From JAKZVK01 sp965248255 (lineage in GTDB: Bacteria; Acidobacteriota; Terriglobia; Bryobacterales; UBA6623), in assembly GCA_965248255.1 (NCBI GenBank), contig CBDFIW010000002.1, positions 1 to 64,000 of the forward strand: 64,000 nt of DNA. The letters run 5' to 3'. The notes beneath the pieces were generated by a model that was not told the DNA's origin, did no database searches, and saw nothing but the letters and a program-made list of their open reading frames with translations. Of the stretch, positions 1-8,338 are shown one piece after another (position 1 is the first letter of the stretch; the number at the start of each line of letters is the position of its first letter). The translations under genes were made by a program, and so were the position numbers.

Positions 1-2898
1 GCGCACCTCCGCCAAATGCTCCGGGACCACAGTCGCAACAGCGTAGCCCTGCGCCTTCTTTTCCATATCCCGGGCGATCCACGCGCACTGCGGCCGCTCG
101 AGGATCTGTTCCAGACCGGGATCGCCTTCAGCAAGCGGCCGATAGTCGAGGTAGGGCGCATAGTGCACATGGCGGGTCACGCCATCCGCATCAAGTTCCA
201 CGTACAGCATGCGCTTGGAGACGATCCGACGGTCCCTCGAGCGCGTCAGGCTCGCATCCTGGATCGCGTGCTCAAGAAAGAAGAGCACGCGCGGCTTGTT
301 GCCCTCGTCACGCTCGTCGACCAACACAGCGCCCCGTTTCAAGAGATCCCGGTGTCGTTCCAGCGTCAGGTCGATGACCGCATCCAGCAATGGGTGCCCG
401 GGACACACAAACGCCGCCAACTGGTGCCCTTGGGGCGCCACCAAAGATTTCTCGAAGGCGATGCGCTCGTACCGGGGAAGGACCGGTTCCCCAATACCAA
501 TCAATCGATCTCGATTCCGAACGGGTGCGGGAACGTGGGTGATCTCGTAGCGACTAGCCTCACGCTGCTTGGCTGAACCCCCCAAGCGTTGAAACGCCTC
601 CCGAAAGAACGACTCGATGTAGTGAGGTTGTAGACGGCGGGCTTCGGCCCGCTCCATTTCCTCACGTATTCGGTGCACTCGGCTTGCGTCCATGGCGTCG
701 TGCGCGAGAGCACGCTCCTCCAGCAGGTCCTGGAGCCTGCCGCGGTCCAGGGCATGATCGACCGCCGTCGTGAGGCGCGCTCGGACCTCCGGTTGTTCCC
801 CGTAGCGGATTGCCTCGACCAGGAGCTCGCGGAGGGGCCGCCCTTCGAAGTGGAGCTTGCCGAGCACATCGAATACCTGCCCGCCGAGGGCTTGCCGCGC
901 CTGCTCCAACTTGTCGAGGAGCTTGTAATAGACGTCGCCCTCCCTCGTTTTATCCGCGACGAGGTTCCAGAGGTGACACACTTCCGTCTGGCCAATGCGG
1001 TGAATCCGACCGAACCGCTGCTCCAATCGGTTGGGGTTCCAGGGCAGATCGTAGTTCACCATCAGGTGGGCGCGTTGCAGGTTGATGCCTTCGCCGGCCG
1101 CATCCGTGGCGAGCAGCACCTGCACGTGCGGGTCGTGGCGGAAGGCTGCCTGGGCCTTGAGTCGGTCCTCGCGGCCCATGCCGCCGTGAATCAGAACAAC
1201 CGACTCCTCACGTCCCAGCAGGGTCGTGATGCGCCTGTGCAGATAACTCAGCGTATCCCGGTGCTCGGTGAAAATGACCAGTTTTTGCTTCGGAGACGAG
1301 GTCGGTCGGGGAATATCGCCGGCGCCGTAGGGAACGTCCGCCTTCGCGATTTGCCCAGCGAGTCCGCGTGCCGTGAAGATTTCACCGAGCAGGCTTGCCA
1401 GCTCTCGCCATTTTGTGTCTGCGCCGCTCCGCCGCACTCCAAGCGCAAGACCTTCCAGATTCTTGAGCGTCTCAATCTCAGCCTTTAGCTCGGCGATTGA
1501 TCGCGCCGCCGTCGCCCGGTCGAGAATTTCCTCCTCGGCGGCCTCGACTTCGTTCTCGGGGGCCTCGTCCAGGTCCTCGACATCCTCGGGGTCGAGCTCC
1601 GGTCCCGCGGCGGCAAATGCGATGGTGGCCTGGCCACCACGCTGCAGCACCTCGAGCTCACGCAACCGGCTCTCCAGACGCTCGCGGCGGCGGCGCAACG
1701 ACTGATAGATGGCCTCAGGAGAAGAGGCGAGTCGGCGCTGCAGAATCGTCAAGGCGAAGCCGACGGTGCCAGCTCGCTGGTCGTTCTCTAGCGCCTCCGC
1801 ACGATTGAATTCCTCGCGCACGTAGTCGGTGACGACCTTGTAAAGGTGGGCCTCCGTCTCTGAGAGGGTGTAGGGAACCGTGTGGGCAATGCGCTCTGGG
1901 AATAGCGGCGTGCCGTCGAACTTGAGCAGATTCTCTTTCACCATGCGGCGCATCAGGTCAGAGACATCGGCGACATGAACGCCATCGCGAAAGCGCCCCT
2001 CGAATCGGTCTCCGTCGATGAGCGCCATGAAGAGCTGAAAGTCTTCCTCTTTCCCGTTGTGCGGAGTGGCCGTCATCAATAGGAAATGGCGGGTGAGACT
2101 CGACAGCAGTTGCCCCAGCCGGTAGCGCTTCGTGTACTTGATCTCACCACCAAAGAACGTCGCCGACATCTTATGGGCCTCATCGCACACGACGAGATCC
2201 CAGCGGCAATCCGGAGCTTGCAGCTTCTGCTGAACGTCCTCGTTGCGAGAGAGCTTGTCCAGCCGGGCAATGACGAGATTGGCTTCCAGGAACCAGTTTC
2301 CTGTGCGCGCTGCTTCGAGCTTGTCGTTCGTCAGGATGTCGAAGGGCAGGTGGAACCGACGGTAGAGCTCATCCTGCCATTGCTCCGCGAGACTACCGGG
2401 ACAGACGACCAGACACCGCTGCAGATCACCGCGAGCGATCAACTCCTTGATGAGCAGCCCCGCCATGATGGTTTTGCCGGCGCCCGGGTCATCGGCGAGA
2501 AGAAAGCGAAGAGGCTGACGGGGCAGCATGGATTCGTAGACCGCGGTGATCTGATGGGGCAACGGCTCGACGACCGAGGTATGCACGGCGAGCACCGGGT
2601 CGAAGAGATGCGCGAGGCGGATTCGCTGCGCCTCGGAGACCAGACGGAACAACGCGCCGTCTCCGTCGAAGCTCCATGGCCGGCCGACTTCGACGATCTC
2701 GAGCCGGGGTTCGTCGTGACGGTACAGAAGCTCATTCGCGACCTTTCCGGTCGGCGTCTTGTACGTCAACTCGAGCGCTTCAGAGCCGAACCACTGCACG
2801 CTCACCACCGTGACGAGGCCGTCGGACAGGATGCCGCGCACCGCAGCGTTGGCCTGGAGATCTTCCAGCTTCATGCTCCGTTTCTGTTCTCTGTTCAT
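1..2898 (-). CDS. SNF2-family helicase, N-terminal part (runs off left edge)
   Basis: ATP-dependent SNF2/DEAD-like helicase. Reading the minus strand from ATG at 2898 gives 966 codons open to base 1, so the C-terminus lies outside the window. Visible landmarks: Walker A DDPGAGKTIM near residues 134-143, CDEAHK near 238, LLMTATPHNGKEED after it, a long coiled insert, helicase-C motif FTEHRDTL near 541 and RFGRIHRIGQ near 630. ATG at 2874 (MKLEDLQ) is an alternative start; neither has a strong ribosome site, and an in-frame stop lies upstream. Family knowledge: helicases of this build occur in anti-phage loci (DISARM DrmD, and islands with DUF1156 methylases and DUF499 ATPases). The neighbouring HsdS remnant and AbiE pair support a defence role; which system it belongs to cannot be told without the left flank. 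Confidence 0.88.
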   Translation of the reverse strand, partial: MNREQKRSMKLEDLQANAAVRGILSDGLVTVVSVQWFGSEALELTYKTPTGKVANELLYRHDEPRLEIVEVGRPWSFDGDGALFRLVSEAQRIRLAHLFDPVLAVHTSVVEPLPHQITAVYESMLPRQPLRFLLADDPGAGKTIMAGLLIKELIARGDLQRCLVVCPGSLAEQWQDELYRRFHLPFDILTNDKLEAARTGNWFLEANLVIARLDKLSRNEDVQQKLQAPDCRWDLVVCDEAHKMSATFFGGEIKYTKRYRLGQLLSSLTRHFLLMTATPHNGKEEDFQLFMALIDGDRFEGRFRDGVHVADVSDLMRRMVKENLLKFDGTPLFPERIAHTVPYTLSETEAHLYKVVTDYVREEFNRAEALENDQRAGTVGFALTILQRRLASSPEAIYQSLRRRRERLESRLRELEVLQRGGQATIAFAAAGPELDPEDVEDLDEAPENEVEAAEEEILDRATAARSIAELKAEIETLKNLEGLALGVRRSGADTKWRELASLLGEIFTARGLAGQIAKADVPYGAGDIPRPTSSPKQKLVIFTEHRDTLSYLHRRITTLLGREESVVLIHGGMGREDRLKAQAAFRHDPHVQVLLATDAAGEGINLQRAHLMVNYDLPWNPNRLEQRFGRIHRIGQTEVCHLWNLVADKTREGDVYYKLLDKLEQARQALGGQVFDVLGKLHFEGRPLRELLVEAIRYGEQPEVRARLTTAVDHALDRGRLQDLLEERALAHDAMDASRVHRIREEMERAEARRLQPHYIESFFREAFQRLGGSAKQREASRYEITHVPAPVRNRDRLIGIGEPVLPRYERIAFEKSLVAPQGHQLAAFVCPGHPLLDAVIDLTLERHRDLLKRGAVLVDERDEGNKPRVLFFLEHAIQDASLTRSRDRRIVSKRMLYVELDADGVTRHVHYAPYLDYRPLAEGDPGLEQILERPQCAWIARDMEKKAQGYAVATVVPEHLAEVR

Positions 2899-3078
2899 AT
2901 TCGAGACCCCGATGCGCCCCCCGAAGGGGTTAACTCCGTAGCTGAAGCGGTGCGATCTCGACTCGTCACCATCCCAACAACCGTGTTCCCTCGGTCGGGC
3001 TCTTTGGAATATGGTGACATTCCGTAGGCATGTCGCTCAGTTGCCACATAAGGTCATGGGCGTCGCGACGTATCTCTA

Positions 3079-3481
3079 TCAGGTGGGGATGCCGTCATCT
3101 CGGTCGTCTACTATCGCTAGGCTCCCTACGGCTACTGGTTGCGGCTCGTAGTGCTCGACGTCTATCTCACCCTCTCGTGCCTGCGCCTGCTCGACGGCGT
3201 AGGCCGCCTGTAACCGTATCCAGATCTCCGTCGTAGAGCCGAAAGCCTTCGCAAGGCGGACCGTCATGTCGGCTGAAATACGGGCGTGACAATTCACCAG
3301 CTTCGAGAGTGCTTGGCGACTGACGCCGAGGACCTTTGCACCTTCGGTAACGACTCCAGGATTTTCCTTTGGGCCAACGACTATACTGGGGCCCCTGCAC
3401 CAACCTCTTATCGTGCCAACCAACTTCCCCGTTTGAGCCATAAACGGGAACGTCGCCATCGTGTCGACTGTCTGCTTTCAA
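3079..3481 (-). pseudogene. HsdS fragment joined to a HigA-like antitoxin remnant
   Basis: Two recognisable pieces are joined. The 5' part in one frame reads DGDVPVYGSNGEVGWHDK, then after a one-base shift GPSIVVGPKENPGVVT; both are typical of the DNA-recognition HsdS subunit of type I restriction enzymes. It then runs directly into AKVLGVSRQALSKLVN, ISADM and RLAKAFGSTTEIWIRLQ, the helix-turn-helix part of HigA/VapI-family antitoxins, ending at 3079. The normal HigA N-terminus (HPGEVL region) is absent and no HigB toxin is beside it. One frame gives a 126-residue product from ATG at 3459 that would carry the whole HTH, so a chimeric DNA-binding protein could still be made. I treat it as a recombination remnant of a restriction locus and a toxin-antitoxin locus. 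Confidence 0.7.
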
Positions 3482-3492
3482 CGCCTTTCCAA

Positions 3493-3760
3493 CTGTCCAA
3501 ATTAGCGCCGAGAGTGCCCTGTTGGACAGGTTAAGTCCTTAGTCTTCAGTGCGAAGCTGCTCCGGTCCAGACCAGGTCTCCCCGACTGGCTGATGCTGTC
3601 CAAATTGCGGAGCTACTCAGGCGGCCCCCCCGGTTTGGCTCGGACTGCCCCGAGAACTGCTGTTTACGGGGCCTTTTGCACTTGCAATGGGGCTACATAG
3701 GCCTTCCCCACCTACGCATTTGCTGTCCAAATAACGGCGACGAAATTCTAATTTGGACAA
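3493..3760. repeat. Cluster of CTGTCCAAAT repeats
   Basis: The decamer CTGTCCAAAT occurs at 3493, 3596 and 3723 in direct orientation. Each is followed by a G/C-rich stretch (AGCGCCG, TGCGGAG, AACGGCG). Inverted partial copies occur at 3522 (TTGGACAG) and 3751 (ATTTGGACA). The copies at 3723 and 3751 form an imperfect palindrome. No gene is seen in 3482-3810. They could be operator sites, ends of decayed small elements, or scars of the rearrangement that made the HsdS/HigA chimera. Confidence 0.6.
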
Positions 3761-3810
3761 GACTGAGTTCCACCAAGTCCCCCAGCGTCCTCACCTCCCA
3801 GCTTGCAGTT

Positions 3811-4827
3811 TCAACGGCCATTGGCTCTCGCCTCGATATCGTCGCATCGACTCACGAGATCTTCGAACCGCTCTTCATCATCGAGCAGCATACCGTCACT
3901 CAGCATCCGGTCGTAGTCGTCGGCGAGCACGTCGTAGGCTGGGCCTTTTGGCCGCAGCTGCAACCCACCGGAAACCGCAGCTTCGTATTCAATCCAACGT
4001 CCTACGGTATCCTTTTCCGCAAAAAACGCCGCTTTGTGGCGTGCGACAGAAAGCGCGAGGTTTCGGTCGGCCAGTGCCTTCGCGGCATGGCCGGCGTCGT
4101 CCAATCGAACCAAGTCATGCCAATGCCTGGAAAGACGTGCCCCCCGGTGTCGCTGCTGCCGGCAAAAGACGTGTATGGCCGTGGCCTTCTCCCAAAAGGT
4201 GCGCTCGGCCAACATGACGGCAGGGCGCGCCGAGGGAAAGGTGATATCCGGCAGAAACGTCGCCGCATCGCATTCGGTTCGTCGCTCTTGGCGAGGCTCG
4301 CCGGTCGAGCGCGCGCCGAACTCCACCATCACTTCCGGCCGGACAAAACGGTAGTCATCGAACAGCGGCTCATAGCCGACAGAAATGCGGTCTCCTTCAG
4401 CACAAAGCCGAGCGGAGAAGCCGACCCGTGCCAGGCCCGCGTGAATAGCCGGCAGTGCTTGTTCTTGCGCCCATCTCGCCAGCCGTGTCCGGATCGCCCG
4501 CGTCCAGCGTCGTTCCTGGCTGCGTGTAGCCGGGAGCGCCTCCTCGCCGGCATTGGCCACTAGGTCGGGAGCGAAGCCCCGGATGTCGTAGGTGATATCG
4601 ATGTCCTCGGAGAACCGGCGGATCGCGTGATAGGCCTTCGCCAACGACGTGCCCCCCTTGAACACCAGGTCCCGGCCAAACGGTGCGTCGAACAGCACGG
4701 ATAGGGTCTGAACGACCCAGATGTCCTTTTCCAGCAGATGCGCCCGGCGGCCGCTGAGACTGGCGGCGACTTCCAGCGCGTCGCGCCTGTCCTGGGCCGA
4801 AAGCGACTGGAACGGGGCGTTAGCCAC
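3811..4827 (-). CDS. abiEii: AbiEii-type nucleotidyltransferase toxin
   Basis: Toxin of a type IV AbiE toxin-antitoxin system; the family is a nucleotidyltransferase-fold enzyme active in the cytoplasm. The 338-residue protein shows the signature KGGTSLAKAY at about 59-68 and SEDIDI at about 73-78, which carries the catalytic acidic pair of the family. Length fits family members. The gene overlaps the upstream antitoxin gene by 8 bases, indicating translational coupling. Known members block growth upon phage infection or stabilise mobile elements; the position in a defence and plasmid-remnant island fits. The activity is inferred from motifs only. Confidence 0.9.
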   Translation of the reverse strand: MANAPFQSLSAQDRRDALEVAASLSGRRAHLLEKDIWVVQTLSVLFDAPFGRDLVFKGGTSLAKAYHAIRRFSEDIDITYDIRGFAPDLVANAGEEALPATRSQERRWTRAIRTRLARWAQEQALPAIHAGLARVGFSARLCAEGDRISVGYEPLFDDYRFVRPEVMVEFGARSTGEPRQERRTECDAATFLPDITFPSARPAVMLAERTFWEKATAIHVFCRQQRHRGARLSRHWHDLVRLDDAGHAAKALADRNLALSVARHKAAFFAEKDTVGRWIEYEAAVSGGLQLRPKGPAYDVLADDYDRMLSDGMLLDDEERFEDLVSRCDDIEARANGR

Positions 4828-5416
4828 GAGCCACCAGCGCGCTCACGGGCATCGCGATCCATGCCGGCAGGATCGCGCGCGCCGCAGCCAATTCGGTAAG
4901 ATCTACCGTGGAGAGAGCGCGCTCGACGACACCGAAAGCCTCTGCGATCTCCCGGGGTCCCAGCCAAGCTAGGGCACGCACCGCATCACCAGCCGGTCGC
5001 TGCGGAGCCACGAGTTTCCAGCGAGGGGCATGGCGCAAGCCGACGCTCTGCGCACCAAGCCGCAACGTGCGGCTCGGTCCCGACGTCAGGTACACCGATC
5101 GGACCGGCATCTGCGTGGTGAGGCCAAGGACGTGTGCCGCCGACGCACCGCAGGCAACAATAGTCTCACCCCACAACGCAGCAAGCGCTGCAATGACCTT
5201 TTCGACGGCGGGTGCACGAAAACCAAAGCGGGTCTTGACGGGTCGCACATAGACCCCCTGGCAGATCCGCAGGAGTTCTCCCCGGCGGGCCAAGCGGGAC
5301 AACGCTTGGTCGACCGCCGCGCGGTTGCCCAGATGAAGCAAAGCGCTCGGGCAGAGCGGCGCTCCCTCGGGCAACGTCGCCGCGTACTCCACGATGCGGT
5401 GCGGCAGACTGGACAT
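4820..5416 (-). CDS. AbiEi/DUF6088-type antitoxin
   Basis: Partner of the AbiEii toxin just downstream, with an 8-base overlap. About 198 residues: an N-terminal winged-helix-like region (AVDQALSRLARRGELLRICQ, about 30-50) typical of AbiEi and DUF6088 antitoxins, which bind their own promoter, followed by a C-terminal region needed for toxin control in the family. I chose ATG 5416 because a strong AGGAGGTGG ribosome site lies a few bases upstream; a GTG at 5422 sits inside that site. Upstream (5430-5470) the sequence turns sharply AT-rich with a near-palindrome, TATATGTCAGAAATATA, a plausible promoter/operator for autoregulation. Confidence 0.85.
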   Translation of the reverse strand: MSSLPHRIVEYAATLPEGAPLCPSALLHLGNRAAVDQALSRLARRGELLRICQGVYVRPVKTRFGFRAPAVEKVIAALAALWGETIVACGASAAHVLGLTTQMPVRSVYLTSGPSRTLRLGAQSVGLRHAPRWKLVAPQRPAGDAVRALAWLGPREIAEAFGVVERALSTVDLTELAAARAILPAWIAMPVSALVARG

Positions 5417-5898
5417 AACCACCTCCTGCTCATCCAGGTACTATATGTCAGAAATATAACATAAAAACTGACTCCATGCGCACGACAAGAAGGTGACTGA
5501 GGGACCAAACTCCCTTCTTGTGTGCCAAACGGATAAGTTGTTGTCGACTAGGCTCGACGAGGTGCTGGCGTACAGCGTCCAAGGCACAGCCTGATCCGCC
5601 CTCACCCCCAAGGCTGGGGCGGCTGATAACTCAAACAGCTTGTCCGTCAGGTCCTCGGCGCCGCCGGGATCTGGACAAACGGCACGCTGACCTGTGCCGC
5701 CGCGCGGTCGAGGTGAGGGGATGTCATGGAACGCAGGGCGCCGAGGATTTCGTCAAGTCGATGAAACCAGGCGGGTTTGGGAGGGCATGGGAGGGGCTCC
5801 TGCTCTACTACATGTTAGGGAGCGATCCGGCATTATGGCCCGCCGGGGAGCGGCGGGAGAGGGGGTTGATCATGCATGATAAAGGATATTATCATTCA

Positions 5899-6093
5899 CT
5901 AAAAGAACCGCCCCCGGACCCAATACGCCCGACCATCCACCAGCCCTAGTTCCCCTCCCCCAAAACACCCGCCAGGGCAACGGCCTTGGCCGCCATCGTG
6001 CAGCGCGGAGGCCCGGCCGCCGTTTTCGCCGCCGAGCAGTTCTTCTACGCCGCCATGCGTCATGATATAAACTGACTACATTGGTTCTTTTAG
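5899..6093. repeat. Perfect 11-bp inverted repeat upstream of phd
   Basis: CTAAAAGAACC at 5899-5909 and its exact reverse complement GGTTCTTTTAG at 6083-6093 bracket about 170 bases that contain the integrase remnant. The right arm lies just before the ribosome site (GGGAGG) of the phd-like gene. They may be ends of a small lost element or operator half-sites. The rest of 5417-5898 shows no gene that I recognise. Confidence 0.5.
5950..6075 (+). pseudogene. Tyrosine-integrase N-terminal remnant
   Basis: A short open stretch bounded by stops (TAG at 5947, TGA at 6073) reads ALAAIVQRGGPAAVFAAEQF then FYAAMRHD. This resembles the SAM-like N-terminal domain of tyrosine recombinases, where a segment of the type 'GPAAAFAAEEFF' precedes 'NPHTRRAY'. 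It has no start codon and the catalytic domain is missing. If correct it marks an integration boundary of the island. The match is from memory of the family and is short. Confidence 0.4.
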
Positions 6094-6103
6094 GGAGGTA
6101 GCC

Positions 6104-6346
6104 ATGCGAGAGGTGCAATTACGCGAGGCCAAGGTCAAGCTGTCGGCGCTCGTGGAGGAAGCTGCTCACGGAGAGACGGCGGTCATCACCCGCCATGGTA
6201 AGCCCCGGGCCGTCATCCTGGGAGTCGATGAATGGAATCGTCTTCGCCATGTACCGTCCTTTGGCCGGTTGCTGCTTTCCTCGCCTTTGGAAGACGGAGA
6301 CCTGCCGCCACGCAACACAAGCCCGTCACGGGACGCCGCACTTTAG
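6104..6346 (+). CDS. Phd/YefM-family antitoxin
   Basis: Eighty-residue antitoxin. The N-terminal 60 residues match the Phd/YefM fold (REVQLREAKVKLSALVEEA, then AVITRHGKPRAVIL, about 2-44), which binds operator DNA; the C-terminal tail (PSFGRLLLSSP) is the part expected to wrap the toxin. The ribosome site GGGAGG lies 8 bases upstream of ATG. It sits directly upstream of a PIN toxin with a 9-base gap, so the two form an operon. The arm GGTTCTTTTAG at 6083-6093 overlaps the likely promoter region and may be an operator. Confidence 0.88.
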   Translation: MREVQLREAKVKLSALVEEAAHGETAVITRHGKPRAVILGVDEWNRLRHVPSFGRLLLSSPLEDGDLPPRNTSPSRDAAL

Positions 6347-6355
6347 GAACACGGC

Positions 6356-6790
6356 TTGTACCTGGTAGACACCGATGTGCTGTCGGTCGGGGCTCCCGGC
6401 CGGTCCGAGCGACCCGCAGCATTGGTCGAGTGGATGGATGCGCACTCGGACGGTCTTTTTTTATCGGCGGTGACCGTAGCCGAAATCTCCGACGGGATTG
6501 CCAAGGTGAAACGGACCGGCTCCGCTTCCAGGGCCTCCAGCCTCGGGAATTGGCTTGAACTCGTGCTCCATCTTTATGGAGAGCGGGTGCTGCCGTTGGA
6601 TGTTTCTGCGGCCCGCTTGGCGGGAGAATTGACAGACAAGGCGCGCGCAGCCGGTCATTCGCCCGGCTTTGCCGATGTCGCCATCGCGGCCACGGCCGGG
6701 TGCCATGGCATGACCATCCTAACGCGCAACCTGCGTCACTTCACCCCACTCGACATCCCGGCGATCGATCCCTTCGAGGGGTTGCCTTGA
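6356..6790 (+). CDS. vapC: VapC-type PIN-domain RNase toxin
   Basis: PIN-domain ribonuclease, 144 residues, partner of the upstream antitoxin. The start is TTG at 6356, with AGGAA overlapping the antitoxin stop as ribosome site. Acidic active-site residues visible: D5 in LVDTDVL, E43 in VAEISDGI and the Asp in SPGFADVAIAATA near 105; the fourth site reads TRNLRHF, with Asn in place of the frequent Asp region. VapC toxins cleave tRNA or rRNA. The pair Phd-like/VapC is common on plasmids and islands, where it promotes maintenance. Target RNA cannot be read from sequence. Confidence 0.9.
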   Translation: MYLVDTDVLSVGAPGRSERPAALVEWMDAHSDGLFLSAVTVAEISDGIAKVKRTGSASRASSLGNWLELVLHLYGERVLPLDVSAARLAGELTDKARAAGHSPGFADVAIAATAGCHGMTILTRNLRHFTPLDIPAIDPFEGLP

Positions 6791-6946
6791 CTGCGTGGTA
6801 TTGGGGCGCCACACCGACGATTTTTGTTTTTGGGCCCACGCGCGATTCCACCATCCTGTCAAATCGGCACTCTTGACGAGTTGGTTCAGCACAGGTGCCC
6901 TCGCTGCTTCGCGTACTCGCGCCCCCCATCCGACCTTATGCAACTC

Positions 6947-7032
6947 TGCACAAGTGCACGACTGATTAGATGTTCCTTGACACGCACCTCCTCCTTAGAT
7001 GATGATCAGAACTGCAATTATGCACAAGTGCA
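6947..7032. promoter_or_regulatory. Two TGCAC-AA-GTGCA inverted repeats upstream of parA
   Basis: Exact copies of TGCACAAGTGCA at 6947-6958 and 7021-7032, 74 bases apart, with the second 26 bases before the parA ATG. The arms TGCAC/GTGCA are perfectly complementary with a 2-base spacer. A third copy (spacer CT) is at 7687-7698 in the 3' end of parA and more lie at 7989-8019. Such arrays are expected as operator or centromere sites for the ParA/ribbon-helix-helix pair. Confidence 0.7.
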
Positions 7033-7057
7033 TTGTTGCAGATAACCAGGGGTGCAC

Positions 7058-7717
7058 ATGAAAACGATCGCTATTGCTATGCAGAAAGGCGGCGTCGGGA
7101 AATCCACCCTGACGCGCTCGCTCGCAGTGGCAGCCAGCAAGGTCGGCTACAATGTGCTCGCGCTCGATATGGACGCGCAGCAGTCCATATCGCAATGGGC
7201 TGAACGGCGCGACGAGCAACTGCCCGCCGTCAAGTTTTCGAGCGAAATCGAGCTCCCCAAGATGCTAGACCGCGCCGAGCGCGCTGGATGCGACCTCGTG
7301 ATTATCGACACACCGCCAGCGCGCAGCACGGAAGGTCCCGCCGCCGTTGAAGAGGCCGACTTCGTAATTGTTCCCTGCACGCCAGACATTGAAGCCTACG
7401 AGCAGCTTCCGCGCACAGCACGGCTCGCCCGCACGACCGGCAAGCCAGCCGCCGTCGTCCTGACTATGGTCCATCCCAACAGCCAGACCGAGGAAAAGAT
7501 CGCCCGCGAGGTATTCACGACCATCGGCATTCCAATGGCCGAGGCGATCCTACACCGCTTCAAGGTGCATCGAGACGCCAGCCGGGAAGGAGTCACGGCG
7601 CAGGAAATGGAACCCGACAGCAAGGCGTCGCAGGAAATACAGGCCTTATGGGATTGGGTCTGTGCCGAATTGCAACTTAGCATAAGTGCACCTGTGCACA
7701 AGATAGCGAGACGCTAG
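7058..7717 (+). CDS. parA: ParA-family partition ATPase
   Basis: Cytoplasmic deviant-Walker ATPase of plasmid-type partition. KGGVGKST at residues 10-17 is the Walker A; DMDAQQS and VIIDTPPA follow as expected. Start ATG 7058 is preferred over GTG 7052 because AGGGG precedes it and the family begins just before the Walker motif. The 219-residue size without an N-terminal HTH matches type Ib plasmid ParA proteins. It is followed after 2 bases by a small ribbon-helix-helix gene, the usual ParA/ParB-like pair, and the module is bracketed by TGCAC-N2-GTGCA repeats. On a chromosome this points to an integrated plasmid or an integrative element. Confidence 0.92.
   Translation: MKTIAIAMQKGGVGKSTLTRSLAVAASKVGYNVLALDMDAQQSISQWAERRDEQLPAVKFSSEIELPKMLDRAERAGCDLVIIDTPPARSTEGPAAVEEADFVIVPCTPDIEAYEQLPRTARLARTTGKPAAVVLTMVHPNSQTEEKIAREVFTTIGIPMAEAILHRFKVHRDASREGVTAQEMEPDSKASQEIQALWDWVCAELQLSISAPVHKIARR
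7687..7698. promoter_or_regulatory. Inverted repeat TGCAC-CT-GTGCA in parA 3' end
   Basis: Same arms as the upstream repeats with spacer CT, located 22 bases before the start of the ribbon-helix-helix gene. It could bind that protein and control the second gene of the pair or extend the centromere. Confidence 0.55.
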
Positions 7718-7719
7718 TT

Positions 7720-7980
7720 ATGGCTAAATCAAAAGTCACTGCGGAGAGCTTCCTGAAAAACATGGGGGTCGGAGAGCCCGAGGTCACAGCGGTTGTCGCC
7801 ACGCCAGCGCCGGGCCGGGCCGGGCTTAAGCATATAGGCGGCTACTTTAACAAGGAGACGACCGAACAGGTTGCCATCCTGCGTGCCCGCCTCGGCCTCA
7901 ATAATTCCCAGCTCCTCAAACGGGCGATCGAGGAATTGTATAGCCGCGAAATCGCTGCCCGGAAATTTGGCGATCGTTAG
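7720..7980 (+). CDS. Small ribbon-helix-helix partition protein (ParB-like)
   Basis: Protein of 86 residues. The C-terminal half, IGGYFNKETTEQVAILRARL then GLNNSQLLKRAIEELY, fits a ribbon-helix-helix DNA-binding domain: a beta strand followed by two helices, as in small plasmid centromere-binding proteins. The N-terminal 30 residues are flexible and Ala/Val rich, which in relatives contacts ParA. It starts 2 bases after parA, so the genes are co-transcribed. Its likely binding sites are the TGCAC-N2-GTGCA repeats on both sides. Family assignment is by fold and context. Confidence 0.75.
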   Translation: MAKSKVTAESFLKNMGVGEPEVTAVVATPAPGRAGLKHIGGYFNKETTEQVAILRARLGLNNSQLLKRAIEELYSREIAARKFGDR

Positions 7981-7988
7981 AGTAATAG

Positions 7989-8019
7989 TGCATCCGTGCC
8001 CTTGTGCACATCTGCACAA
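7989..8019. repeat. Downstream par-type repeats
   Basis: Just after the ribbon-helix-helix gene: a degenerate copy TGCATCCGTGCC (7989-8000) and a perfect inverted repeat TTGTGCA-CATC-TGCACAA (8002-8019 region). They share the arms seen upstream of parA and extend the candidate centromere. Confidence 0.55.
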
Positions 8020-8338
8020 TTCTCGTCGTCTCTCGAACGGCAGATCCTTTAGCCCCAGACCCCGAGGACCGTCTCGGCGTCAAGGCGTGCATTTGCCGGG
8101 TCATGAACGCCACTCGGCAACAGCGGATTGGCCTTCGTAATCCTGCGCTCGGATCGCTGTACCAGAACGGACACGAGCACCTGGACCCTTAAATCTTTTC
8201 CCCGTAGCGCTCTCCAAAATCGCTGGTGCGCTGCCCCCCAGGAGAGAATCTTGCTACCTTGGTCCACCTTGGAAGTGAAGATACCGCGCGCTATCAGTTG
8301 GATAGGCTGGCACCTCAGCAGGGGTTAGTTGAACGCTG
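8020..8338. other. Region without a recognised gene
   Basis: No protein of known type, RNA gene or clear repeat was recognised here. Short open frames exist on both strands but have no convincing start signals. Confidence 0.5.

Noticed and set aside
673..1488. Long plus-strand open frames (also 16-576 and 2086-3027) opposite the SNF2 gene
   Set aside because: The minus-strand frame shows all helicase motifs; the plus-strand products have no recognisable features and are mirror frames in high-GC DNA.
5518..5949. A 143-codon plus-strand frame in the AbiE/Phd gap
   Set aside because: Composition and the lack of a ribosome site suggest a chance frame; no domain recognised.
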